Below are positions 35,795 to 43,344 of a stretch of 64,000 nucleotides of DNA, piece by piece (within the stretch, counting starts at the first letter, position 1; every line of letters starts with the position of its first letter). The stretch is from Ga0077530 sp046293075 (GTDB lineage Bacteria; Pseudomonadota; Alphaproteobacteria; Rhizobiales; Hyphomicrobiaceae): the NCBI GenBank assembly GCA_046293075.1, contig JBKBPL010000015.1:1-64000 (forward strand), in the 5' to 3' direction. Below the pieces are notes generated by a model. It was not told the origin of the DNA. It searched no databases and saw only the letters and a list, made by a program, of their open reading frames with translations. Both the position numbers and the translations under genes were made by a program.

Positions 35795-37063
35795 TTATGG
35801 CGCCTTTCGCGCTCGCCCTTTTCCCTGTGCCAAAGCGGCTACAATGCCTCTCAGCGTGCGCACCTCCTGCTCGGTCGCCCCCATCCGGGCAAGCATGGAT
35901 CTGATGTTTCGCACCATGGTCTGGCGCTTTTCCGGCGGGTTGAAAAAACCAAGCCGTTCAAGCTCGCCTTCAAGATGCTCGTAGAGCCCGAGGAGTTCCG
36001 CCTTCGTTGCCGGCCGGCTGGCACCGACATTGAGACCGGGCGCCAGCGGCGTCTCGTACGTCGTGACGCGGCCGAGGCTCGCCCGCGCGTGCTGGCGCAT
36101 CCACTCATAGCCAACGAGCAGCACGGCCTGGGCGAGATTGAGCGAGGCGAATCGCGCATTGACCGGGATCATCACGACCGCGTCACAGAGCGCCACCTCA
36201 TCCGTTTCGAGGCCGTTGCGCTCGCGGCCGAACAGAATCCCGCAGCGTTGCCCCTCCGCAATCCGCCGGCGCATCTCGGCCACGGCCTGCTCCGGCGTGA
36301 GCACCGGCTTCCTCAAGTCGCGCTGGCGCGCCGTGGTGGCGGCCACCCAGTTGAGGTCGCCGATCGCCTCGGAAAGCGTGCCATGGGCGACACTGTCATC
36401 GACGACATAGTTCGCCCCTGAAGCAGCAATCCGCGCCTTCTCGTTCGGCCAGCCGTCGCGGGGCGCGATCAACCGCAGCTCGTCGAGGCCGGTGTTCGCC
36501 ATCGCGCGCGCCACCATGCCGATGTTGTCGGCGAGCTGCGGCTCCATCAGCAGCACCGCCGGGGCCTCGCCGCCCGCGAACGGCGCCCCATGGATATGGG
36601 CGCGGCGGATGCCGTGGCGAAGCTTGCGGATGACGCGGCGGGCCCAGAACCAATAGCCCTCGCCAGCCCAGTCGCGCGCCAGGACCTCGAGCGAGGGCGC
36701 CGTCGCGACGCCCTCACCGGGGCCCTCAATCCTCAGCGCCCCCTCACCGATGACGATCTCACGGTGACGCCGCGCGAGCGCATCGACCGACGTGATGCCG
36801 TCCGCCTCCGTCCGGCGCCTGCAGCCGGGACAGGTTGCGTGGTCCCGCTCGCACTTGAGCTCTGCACAGTAGACGAGCACGGGCTCGAGCGTACTGCGGT
36901 CGAGCCCATCGATAGCCAGCGCCGCAAGCCCTTGATCGATGCTGCGCTCATGCACGGCGGCAACGATCTCGGCGACCGGCCGCCCGGCAGGCGCAAGGAT
37001 CGGCACAGGCCGTCCGTCGTGCTTCTCAATAGCAATACCGACGGGCAAATGTATGTTCTCCAC
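35795..37063 (-). CDS. TrmJ-type tRNA methyltransferase with extra N-terminal domain
   Basis: Residues about 165-422 are a SpoU/SPOUT methyltransferase like TrmJ (2'-O-methylation of tRNA position 32). Motif 1 is MEPQLADNIGMVARAMANTG, motif 2 GILFGRERNGLETDEV (275-290), motif 3 VNARFASLNLAQAVLLV. TrmJ proteins are usually 240-290 residues; this one has 422. The extra N-terminal 160 residues contain a DUF433-like helical stretch (28-68) and four cysteines C66, C71, C78 and C81, resembling a zinc knuckle. No in-frame ATG, GTG or TTG lies between residue 119 and the first methyltransferase strand, so this is a true fusion. The start codon is GTG with a weak ribosome site. Confidence 0.8.
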   Translation of the reverse strand: MENIHLPVGIAIEKHDGRPVPILAPAGRPVAEIVAAVHERSIDQGLAALAIDGLDRSTLEPVLVYCAELKCERDHATCPGCRRRTEADGITSVDALARRHREIVIGEGALRIEGPGEGVATAPSLEVLARDWAGEGYWFWARRVIRKLRHGIRRAHIHGAPFAGGEAPAVLLMEPQLADNIGMVARAMANTGLDELRLIAPRDGWPNEKARIAASGANYVVDDSVAHGTLSEAIGDLNWVAATTARQRDLRKPVLTPEQAVAEMRRRIAEGQRCGILFGRERNGLETDEVALCDAVVMIPVNARFASLNLAQAVLLVGYEWMRQHARASLGRVTTYETPLAPGLNVGASRPATKAELLGLYEHLEGELERLGFFNPPEKRQTMVRNIRSMLARMGATEQEVRTLRGIVAALAQGKGRARKAP

Positions 37064-37216
37064 AAACTTCGCACCCGGCCGCAGCGCGGCACGGACCTCC
37101 GTGCGCGCTTATAGCCGCTTGTTCGGGCGCCGTCCCGCGGACGTGACGGCAGCTCGGTCGCGAGAGAACGTCCTTGATTGCGGGCCCCCGGTCCCCTATA
37201 CGGGGCGGCGAGCGCT

Positions 37217-37291
37217 GCCCCGTTCGTCTAGCGGTCAGGACGTCAGCCTCTCACGTTGAAAACAGGGGTTCGATTCCCCTACGGGGCGCCA
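37217..37291 (+). tRNA. tRNA-Glu (anticodon CUC)
   Basis: Full cloverleaf by eye: acceptor GCCCCGT pairs with ACGGGGC, the D arm has GTC/GAC, the anticodon stem TCAGC/GTTGA contains one G-T pair, the loop is CTCTCAC with anticodon CTC, and the T arm is AGGGG-TTCGATT-CCCCT. The discriminator is G and the CCA end is encoded at 37289-37291. It would read GAG codons. Confidence 0.93.
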
Positions 37292-37456
37292 ATTTTGCGA
37301 ACAAGACCGCGAACGCCGGCCGTAGGGCCGCCGACGGCGAGGGCAGCTTGCCTGAGCGCCTCCTTGCGGCCGATCATGCGAATCGGGCCCTCATCCACCT
37401 CAACCCGGTCGATGAGCGCGGGGGGCGACGGGGCGGCCTCTTAAGGCGGCGAGATG

Positions 37457-37648
37457 TCAAAGCCTGCCGCCAGCCGCGCGGATGGCCTCCCGCAGCACGT
37501 TGCGATCGCCGATCTGGTTGGCCAGGATGAGGATAAGCTTTGCATTCATCAGCTCAGCCTCCTCTTCGGTCATGTCGCGCTGGGAATCAATCAGCTCCTG
37601 ATAGAAGCTATCAGGATCGGCGATGTTGGGTGCCGTCGTGAGCGTCAT
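37457..37648 (-). CDS. DUF2783 domain protein
   Basis: 63-residue acidic protein: ITDPDxFY-like opening NIADPDSFYQELIDSQRDMT, then EEEAELMNAKLILILANQIG and DRNVLREAIRAA. This matches the small DUF2783 family of unknown function, which typically sits beside FAD-dependent aromatic hydroxylases, exactly as here, 12 bases downstream of one. It may be an accessory or stabilising partner of that enzyme; this is inference from neighbourhood only. Confidence 0.75.
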   Translation of the reverse strand: MTLTTAPNIADPDSFYQELIDSQRDMTEEEAELMNAKLILILANQIGDRNVLREAIRAAGGRL

Positions 37649-37660
37649 GGCATGGGCCCT

Positions 37661-39271
37661 TCAATGACCGGTGGCGCGCGCGAGTGCAGCCTTGATGGCC
37701 GTCTCGTCGAAGGCCCGCCAGCGCGCGGCGACGTGCTGGTCGGGCCGGATCAGGTAGGTCGTGCCGGGCTGGGCATCGTAGCGCTCAGCGAGGATGCCCT
37801 CCTCATCGGAAAGGTCGCCGCCGACGCTCATCACGCGCGCCGCGATATTGCCAAGGACGACGCGCTCCAGCGGTGGCCGCGGGCTGAACACCAGCACGAC
37901 GAAGCCATCGCCGAGGGCGTTGAGGAGCCAGGTCTTGCGCCCACCGCGCGTGACCGGCGCGTCAGCGCAGTTCGTGCCCGGGCGCATGCTGCCCGCGAAC
38001 GGCGACGCGTCGGGCGTGTTGAGCGACGACGACAGATAGGGCGTCGGGCTTGACAGCCGGCCACTGTTGACGAGGGGCCGGGCAAAGGCGTTGGCGACCG
38101 CCAGCTCGAGCACGGCGTCGCGGAACCGCCGGCTGGTAGTGCTCTTGGGCGTGATGAAGTCGGTCGATCGCGTCGAGTTCAAGAGGTTGTCGTCGGCGGC
38201 AACTGCCCGCTCCTCATGATAGCTGTCGATCAGGCTGAGGGGCGCATCGCCGTCCATGACCAGCTTGAGCTTCCAGGCGAGGTTGTCGGTATCCTGCACG
38301 CCCGTGTTGGCGCCGCGCGCGCCGAACGGCGAGACCTGATGGGCGGCATCGCCGGCGAACAGGACCCGGCCATAGCGGAACTTGTCGATGCGCCGGCAAG
38401 CGAACTGGTAAATGGATACCCACTCGAGCTCGAACTCGCGGTCGTCGCCGAGCATGGCCTTGATGCGCGGGATGACGTTCTCCGGCTTCCTCTCCTCCGC
38501 TGGATCGCAATTCCAGCCGAGCTGGAAGTCGATGCGAAAGACGTTGTCGGCCTGCCGATGCAGGAGAACCGACTGGCCGCGGTGAAACGGTGGGTCGAAC
38601 CAGAACCAGCGCTCCGGAGGGAAGTCCGCCTTCATCACGACGTCGGCGATCAGGAAGCGGTCCTGAAAGAAATGCCCGGTGAACTCCGCGCCGACCATCT
38701 TGCGCAGGTCGCTGTTGGCGCCGTCGCAGGCGATGACCCAATCGGCCTCCATCGTGAATAGGCCGTCGGGCGTCTCCACCGTGAGCGCGGCGTGATCGCC
38801 GGCCTGCCTGAGGCTGATGACCTTGTGCTTCCAGCGCAGATCGACGCGTTCCGAGCGCTTGCACGCAGCGATCAGGTACTCTTCAAGATAGTACTGCTGC
38901 AAGTTGATCATCGCCGGCATCTTGTGGCCGGGCTCGGGCAGCAGATCGAACTGGTAGGACAGCCGGTCCTTGAAGAAGACCTTGCCGACCTTCCAGCTCA
39001 CGCCCTTCTCGATCATCGGCGCGGCGCAGCCGAGCCGATCCCAGATCTCCAGCGGACGCTTGGCGTAACACACCGCGCGCGAGCCGATGCTGACGGTATC
39101 GTTGTCGTCGAGCACAACGACCGGGACGCCGCGCGTTGCAAGATCGAGGGCGGCGGTAAGGCCGATGGGGCCCGCGCCCACGACGACGACGGGATGGCGC
39201 CTGACCTCGCCGGAGCGCTGCTCCGGCGAAGGAACGTAGGTGAACTTTGGGTAGCTGTAGGTCTTCAGCAT
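37661..39271 (-). CDS. FAD-dependent aromatic-ring monooxygenase (PHBH/MhpA type)
   Basis: Predicted NAD(P)H- and FAD-dependent hydroxylase of phenolic substrates. The 536-residue product has the dinucleotide loop VVVGAGPIGLTAALDLATRG (residues 29-48), the DG motif in ACDGANSDLRKMVG (181-194), and the FAD-ribityl GD motif in FAGDAAHQVSPFGARGANTG. The C-terminal thioredoxin-like domain is present (about 420-536). GGGGGAGGAG precedes the ATG at 39271. It sits between the VOC gene and DUF2783 in one operon. The substrate cannot be named; 3-hydroxybenzoate- or hydroxyphenylpropionate-like acids are candidates. Confidence 0.83.
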   Translation of the reverse strand: MLKTYSYPKFTYVPSPEQRSGEVRRHPVVVVGAGPIGLTAALDLATRGVPVVVLDDNDTVSIGSRAVCYAKRPLEIWDRLGCAAPMIEKGVSWKVGKVFFKDRLSYQFDLLPEPGHKMPAMINLQQYYLEEYLIAACKRSERVDLRWKHKVISLRQAGDHAALTVETPDGLFTMEADWVIACDGANSDLRKMVGAEFTGHFFQDRFLIADVVMKADFPPERWFWFDPPFHRGQSVLLHRQADNVFRIDFQLGWNCDPAEERKPENVIPRIKAMLGDDREFELEWVSIYQFACRRIDKFRYGRVLFAGDAAHQVSPFGARGANTGVQDTDNLAWKLKLVMDGDAPLSLIDSYHEERAVAADDNLLNSTRSTDFITPKSTTSRRFRDAVLELAVANAFARPLVNSGRLSSPTPYLSSSLNTPDASPFAGSMRPGTNCADAPVTRGGRKTWLLNALGDGFVVLVFSPRPPLERVVLGNIAARVMSVGGDLSDEEGILAERYDAQPGTTYLIRPDQHVAARWRAFDETAIKAALARATGH

Positions 39272-39323
39272 GCTCCTCCCCCAGCGCGTGGCCGCAACAG
39301 GTTCACGGCGTTGGCCTCCGGGC

Positions 39324-39860
39324 TCAGGTGCTGAACTCCTTCTCATGGAGCCAGGCAGTGTGGCGCGGCGGCTTCTTGGTGCGGCTCCACTCCTCGATCA
39401 TGTCCGCAGCCACGTCCTTCATGCGCTTCATGATCTCCGGCGTGGTGGTCCAGGCCGCCAGTTCCAGGCGATGGCCGCTCGGATCGGAGAAGTAGATCGA
39501 CTTGAAGATCGTGTGGTCGGTTGGGCCCACCACATCCAGGCCGGCGGCCTCAGCCTTGGCTTTGGCCTGCATGAGGGCTTCCTCGTCCTTGACCTGGAAG
39601 GCGATGTGCTGCGTCCACGTGGGCGTATTGCGGTCGCGGTCCATCGGCGGCGAGTTCGGTAGTTCGAAGAAAGCCAGGATGTTGCCCATGCCCGCATCGA
39701 GGAACACGTGCATGTAGGGATCGGGCTCCTTGGTGGACGGAACCTTGTCCTCGGCGATCGCGCCGATCAGCTCCATGCCGAGCACGCGCTTGTAGAAGTC
39801 GACCGTGGCCTTGGCGTCCTTGCAGCGGTAGGCGACGTGGTGGATCTTCTCGACCATCAT
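39324..39860 (-). CDS. VOC-family metalloenzyme (glyoxalase/extradiol dioxygenase-like)
   Basis: 178 residues with one vicinal-oxygen-chelate module: IHHVAYRCKDAKATVDFYKR, HVFLDAGMGNILAFFELP, TQHIAFQVKDEEAL and DPSGHRLELAAW. The His and Glu positions expected for a metal site are present (His near 7-8, Glu in FFEL, His in QHIAF, Glu in RLEL). It could be an isomerase, ring-cleavage enzyme or lactoylglutathione-type lyase. Two adjacent ATGs (39860, 39857) follow AGGAG. It is divergent from the MarR gene across a perfect palindrome and heads the operon with the FAD monooxygenase. Confidence 0.75.
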   Translation of the reverse strand: MMVEKIHHVAYRCKDAKATVDFYKRVLGMELIGAIAEDKVPSTKEPDPYMHVFLDAGMGNILAFFELPNSPPMDRDRNTPTWTQHIAFQVKDEEALMQAKAKAEAAGLDVVGPTDHTIFKSIYFSDPSGHRLELAAWTTTPEIMKRMKDVAADMIEEWSRTKKPPRHTAWLHEKEFST

Positions 39861-39900
39861 GGGGATGCTCTCCTGCTTGCCGTTTCCTCCTGGGCCGGCA

Positions 39901-39924
39901 TATTGGTAACGTATGTTACCAATA
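39901..39924. promoter_or_regulatory. Perfect palindromic operator between VOC and marR genes
   Basis: TATTGGTAAC-GTAT-GTTACCAATA: two perfect 10-base arms with a 4-base spacer, 41 bases upstream of the VOC start and 62 bases upstream of the marR start. Size and symmetry fit a MarR-dimer site controlling both divergent genes. Confidence 0.7.
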
Positions 39925-39929
39925 GGCGC

Positions 39930-39943
39930 CTGATCCAGATCAA
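39930..39943. promoter_or_regulatory. FNR-like box upstream of marR
   Basis: CTGAT-CCAG-ATCAA differs from the FNR/FixK pattern TTGAT-N4-ATCAA at one position and shares TGATCCAGATCAAA exactly with the box at 33525-33540. It immediately follows the MarR operator. Weaker than the other site because one arm is imperfect. Confidence 0.45.
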
Positions 39944-39985
39944 ATGGCGGCGGCATCTAAGGTGCCAGACCCGCGGAGCGAGGGA

Positions 39986-40498
39986 ATGGACGTGGCCAAG
40001 GCAGCGATGCGCGCGGAAATGGGGCTGCCGGCAGCCCGTGGCCGGCGGCGCCCCGGGCTCGACCTGCAGCATTTCTTCCCCTACCAGCTCGCAGTGCTGG
40101 CCGACGCCGTGTCGACTGCGTTGTCGCAGATTTACGCCGAGCGGTTCGACCTCACGCGGCCCGAATGGCGCATCCTGGCGACGCTCGGCAGCGGCGGCGG
40201 CATCAGGGCCCGGGAAATCGGCCGCTTGACAACACTCGACAAGATGCAGGTGAGCCGCGCCGTGCAGCGGCTCGAAAGGCGCGGCCTGATCGCGCGAAAG
40301 GACGATGCGGACGACCGGCGCAACAAGCGTGTGCGCCTCACCCGCGCCGGCCGATCGCTCTACGATCAGATTGTGCCGCTTGTGCAGGAGCGCGAGAAGG
40401 CGATCCTGGCCGACCTCAGCGCGGACGATCGCGCGACATTGGATCGGATCATCGCCGGTCTTCTCGCGCGGTCTCGCTCCTTCCACGGGTGCCGCTAG
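39986..40498 (+). CDS. MarR-family transcriptional regulator
   Basis: 170-residue dimeric winged-helix repressor, probably responding to a phenolic ligand. Helices LDLQHFFPYQLAVLADAVST are followed by the DNA-binding core LTRPEWRILATLGSGGGIRA, EIGRLTTLDKMQVSRAVQRL and the wing with ARKDDADDRRNKRVRLTRAG. The ATG at 39986 has GGAG seven bases upstream; the earlier ATG at 39944 overlaps the FNR-like box and lacks a ribosome site. It faces away from the VOC-monooxygenase operon, which is its likely target together with itself. Confidence 0.85.
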   Translation: MDVAKAAMRAEMGLPAARGRRRPGLDLQHFFPYQLAVLADAVSTALSQIYAERFDLTRPEWRILATLGSGGGIRAREIGRLTTLDKMQVSRAVQRLERRGLIARKDDADDRRNKRVRLTRAGRSLYDQIVPLVQEREKAILADLSADDRATLDRIIAGLLARSRSFHGCR

Positions 40499-40546
40499 CG
40501 TCTGCCTGTCCGTCACGGCGCGCCCTTGATCGGCGCACAATCGAGC

Positions 40547-40574
40547 CCCCGCGCCTCGACCGCGTAGCGCGGGG
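40547..40574. terminator. GC-rich hairpin between convergent genes
   Basis: CCCCGCGC (40547-40554) and GCGCGGGG (40567-40574), a perfect 8-base stem with a 12-base loop, between the marR stop (40498) and the paaE stop (40651). No T-run follows, so a terminator role is uncertain. Confidence 0.3.
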
Positions 40575-40650
40575 CGTCATCGGGCGCCGGTGCGTGCGTC
40601 AGGCGCCGGCCCCGGTTGGCTGCGGCTTGCGGCCCAGCCGGCCCCACGAG

Positions 40651-41736
40651 CTACATCTGGTCGTAGTCGAGCACGATGCGGCCCGATGTGGGCTGCGCCT
40701 GACATGTGAGAACGAACCCGGCTTCGACCTCCCAAGGTTCCAGCGAGTAGTTGCGCAGCATCACCACCTCGCCCTCAACCAGCTTGGCGCGGCACGTGCA
40801 GCACATGCCCCCCTTACATGAGTAGGGCACCCGGACACCGGCAGCGAGCGCGGCGTCGACGACACGGTGCCCCTCCGGAACACGGAACGCATGGCGTGCG
40901 CCATCGACCACCGCGATCACCTCGCTGCCCGCGGAGGGCGCGACCTCGGCGGTACTGGCCACCGATGCACGCTGCTGCACGGCGTCCGGCCCCGCCCGGA
41001 AATACTCGAAGTGGATGCGCTCTCGCGCAACGCCTGCATCCAGCAGCGCCGCGCGCGCATCCCTGATCAGATTGCCCGGCCCGCAGAGGTACACGTGGTC
41101 GATATCGGCGGGGGAGCCGATGAGCGGCAAGAGCGCCTTGATCTTACCACCGTCAATGCGGCCCGCCAGGAGCGGAACGTCCGCCTCCGTATCGCGGCTC
41201 AGCACGTGGAGGACAGAAAGGCGGCCCAGATAGCGATCCTTCAGATCGTTCAACGCTTCGAGAAAGATGATGCTGTCGACCGATCGATTGCCGTAGATCA
41301 GCGTGAATCCGCTGTTGGGCTCGCGCGCCAGAACATGACGGATCACGCCCATGACGGGCGTGATGCCGCTGCCGGCGGCAACGGCGAGGTAAGTGCGGCC
41401 ATCCCCGCGGTCATCGGGAGCAACGAAGCGCCCCGCTGGGCGCATGGCCTCCAGCGCAGAGCCTTTCGCCAGCGTCCGGTGGGCATATGTCGAGAACCGG
41501 CCGCCATTGACGCGCTTCACCGTGATCCAGAGCTCATTGCAGGCCGGATCGGAGCTGATCGAATAGGTGCGCCGCACCTCCTCGCCGTCGAGCCTCGCGC
41601 GCACGACCAGGTGTTGCCCGGCGCGAAAACGATAGGTCTCGGCCAATGCCTCCGGCACGGTCAGGGCGAAGGAGATCGCATCGGCCGTCTCGCGGCGGAC
41701 CGCGGCAATCGGCAGGGCGTGAAACTCGTCTTTCAT
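40651..41736 (-). CDS. paaE: Phenylacetyl-CoA epoxidase subunit PaaE (reductase)
   Basis: Electron-transfer subunit that passes electrons from NADPH to the PaaAC oxygenase. The 361-residue chain has an N-terminal ferredoxin-reductase module: FAD site RRTYSISSDP, nucleotide site VAAGSGITPVMGVIRHVL and YLCGPGNLI. The C-terminal plant-type [2Fe-2S] domain is YSCKGGMCCTCRAKL plus the fourth Cys in VLTCQAQP. The ATG overlaps the paaD stop by one base (TGATG). It is the last gene of paaABCDE; the much longer ORF upstream is a shadow of paaD. Confidence 0.93.
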   Translation of the reverse strand: MKDEFHALPIAAVRRETADAISFALTVPEALAETYRFRAGQHLVVRARLDGEEVRRTYSISSDPACNELWITVKRVNGGRFSTYAHRTLAKGSALEAMRPAGRFVAPDDRGDGRTYLAVAAGSGITPVMGVIRHVLAREPNSGFTLIYGNRSVDSIIFLEALNDLKDRYLGRLSVLHVLSRDTEADVPLLAGRIDGGKIKALLPLIGSPADIDHVYLCGPGNLIRDARAALLDAGVARERIHFEYFRAGPDAVQQRASVASTAEVAPSAGSEVIAVVDGARHAFRVPEGHRVVDAALAAGVRVPYSCKGGMCCTCRAKLVEGEVVMLRNYSLEPWEVEAGFVLTCQAQPTSGRIVLDYDQM

Positions 41737-42251
41737 CAGATGCACTTGAAGTACTGGAAGGGTTCGCGACAGGTGAGGCAACGATAGTGCGCCTTGCAGG
41801 GCGTCGAGCCGAACTCGCTGACGCGCTCGGTCGTCTCCGAGCCGCAGATCGGGCACGCCACATGAGCCTCCGCAAACAGCGCACGCTTCCCCTGGGCGCG
41901 TTCGGGAGGAGCTATGCCATTGGCGCGCAGCTTCTCGCGTGCGGCTGCAGACAGCCAGTCGGTGGTCCAGGCCGGCGATAGAACCTGTTTGATCCGCACA
42001 TTTTCGAAACCGGCCTTTGTCAGCGCCGTGGTGATGTCGAGGGCGATGACATCCGTTGCCGGGCAGCCGGAGTAGGTGGGCGTGATGACGACCTCGAGCG
42101 CGTCGCTCGCGAGGCGCACGTCGCGCAAGATGCCCATGTCGCGGACCGTCAGGAACGGCAGCTCGGGATCCGTTACGGTATCGAGCACGGCGTTCGCCCG
42201 CGCCAACGGGTCGACGGAAGCGGGCTCGGCCATGGCCGAGAGCGTGCTCAC
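41736..42251 (-). CDS. paaD: Phenylacetate degradation protein PaaD (Fe-S maturation)
   Basis: DUF59/MIP18-type protein needed for maturation of the PaaABCE oxygenase. The 171-residue chain has LDTVTDPELPFLTVRDMGIL, the TPTYSGCPATDVI loop, and a C-terminal zinc-ribbon-like region CPICGSETTERVSEFGSTPC followed by CLTC. The start chosen is a GTG at 42251 that overlaps the paaC stop (GTGA) with GGGAG seven bases upstream; the ATG at 42233 would shorten it by six residues. Confidence 0.9.
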   Translation of the reverse strand: MSTLSAMAEPASVDPLARANAVLDTVTDPELPFLTVRDMGILRDVRLASDALEVVITPTYSGCPATDVIALDITTALTKAGFENVRIKQVLSPAWTTDWLSAAAREKLRANGIAPPERAQGKRALFAEAHVACPICGSETTERVSEFGSTPCKAHYRCLTCREPFQYFKCI

Positions 42252-43012
42252 CAGATCGCTCCCGGATGTGCGCGCCTGAGCGACTGCATCTCGGCCAGCA
42301 TGTGGCCAAGGTACTCGGTATGCGTGCCCTGTCGGCCGCCGGATATCATCCAGCCGTCCGCGGGACGCGTGAGGGTTGCCTCGCTCAGGACATTGCTGAC
42401 GGTCTCGTTCCAAATCGGCTGGAGCTCGGAGGCGTCAATGGCAATGCCAGCGGCGATCATTGCGTGGTCGACATCATCGATCTCGAACATCTCGCCCGTG
42501 AACATCCATATGTCGTCTATCGCGCACTGCATGCGCTGGTGGCTCTCGGTCGTTCCGTCGCCAAGGCGGATCACCCATTCGGAACTGTGACGCAGGTGAT
42601 AGGCGCACTCCTTCCCGGCCTTGGCGGCGATACCGGCGAGCTCGCTGTCCTTGGAGCGGGTGAGACCTTCCCACAGCGGCACCGCAAAGGCCGAGTAGCA
42701 GAGCTGCCGGGCCATGGTCGCGGCGAAGTCGCCGTTGGGCTGCTCGACAAGCTGCACGTTCAGGAATTCGTGCGCATCGCGCAGAAAGGCGAGCTGATCC
42801 TCATCGCGCCCGTCGTCGCCGATGGCCTGGGCGCGCGCGTAAAGCGCGCGCGCCTGCCCTATCAGGTCGAGTGCGATATTGGAAAGCGCGATGTCCTCCT
42901 CGAGCGTGGGCCCCCGACTCGACCATTCGGTGAGGCGATGCCCCAGCACCAGCGCATTGTCGGCGAGGCGCAACAGGTAGCGGTAATGCGGACTGCCCAG
43001 AGCTCTTGCCAT
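42248..43012 (-). CDS. paaC: Phenylacetyl-CoA epoxidase subunit PaaC
   Basis: Structural ferritin-like partner of PaaA in the phenylacetyl-CoA 1,2-epoxidase. The 254-residue protein has RLADNALVLGHRLTEWSSRG, EEDIALSNIALDLIGQARAL, the RDAHEFLNVQLVEQPNGDFA segment and the HLRHSSEWVIRLGDGTTESH block, all characteristic of PaaC. It lies 18 bases after paaB and overlaps paaD by 4 bases. Confidence 0.94.
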   Translation of the reverse strand: MARALGSPHYRYLLRLADNALVLGHRLTEWSSRGPTLEEDIALSNIALDLIGQARALYARAQAIGDDGRDEDQLAFLRDAHEFLNVQLVEQPNGDFAATMARQLCYSAFAVPLWEGLTRSKDSELAGIAAKAGKECAYHLRHSSEWVIRLGDGTTESHQRMQCAIDDIWMFTGEMFEIDDVDHAMIAAGIAIDASELQPIWNETVSNVLSEATLTRPADGWMISGGRQGTHTEYLGHMLAEMQSLRRAHPGAIW

Positions 43013-43030
43013 GATACCGCTCCGGATGGC

Positions 43031-43324
43031 TCACATATGCCCGACTTCGTCGGGGATCTCATAGAATGTTGGATGCCGATAAGGCTTGCGCTCGGGCGCG
43101 GCGGGCTCCAACAGAATGTCCTTCTCATCGGGCTCCGAGGCGATGATGGCTTTTGACGGCACCACCCAGATGCTCAGCGCCTCGCCACGACGCGTGTAGA
43201 CGTCGCGGGCGTTCTGCAGTGCCATCTCATCGTCGATCGCGTGCAGGCTGCCAACGTGCCTGTGGGCGAGGCCATTGCGTGGGCGCAGGAAGACTTCGTA
43301 GAGCGGCCAGTTCTTGTCGGTCAT
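43031..43324 (-). CDS. paaB: Phenylacetyl-CoA epoxidase subunit PaaB
   Basis: Small bridging subunit of the epoxidase. 97 residues opening WPLYEVFLRPRNGLAHRHVG, then MALQNARDVYTRRGEALSIW and VVPSKAIIAS, with the family FYEIPDEVGHM ending. The ATG at 43324 is 20 bases after paaA. The longer open frame upstream is antisense-like shadow of paaA. Confidence 0.94.
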   Translation of the reverse strand: MTDKNWPLYEVFLRPRNGLAHRHVGSLHAIDDEMALQNARDVYTRRGEALSIWVVPSKAIIASEPDEKDILLEPAAPERKPYRHPTFYEIPDEVGHM

Positions 43325-43344
43325 GTCGGCCTCCAGCTCGAACA

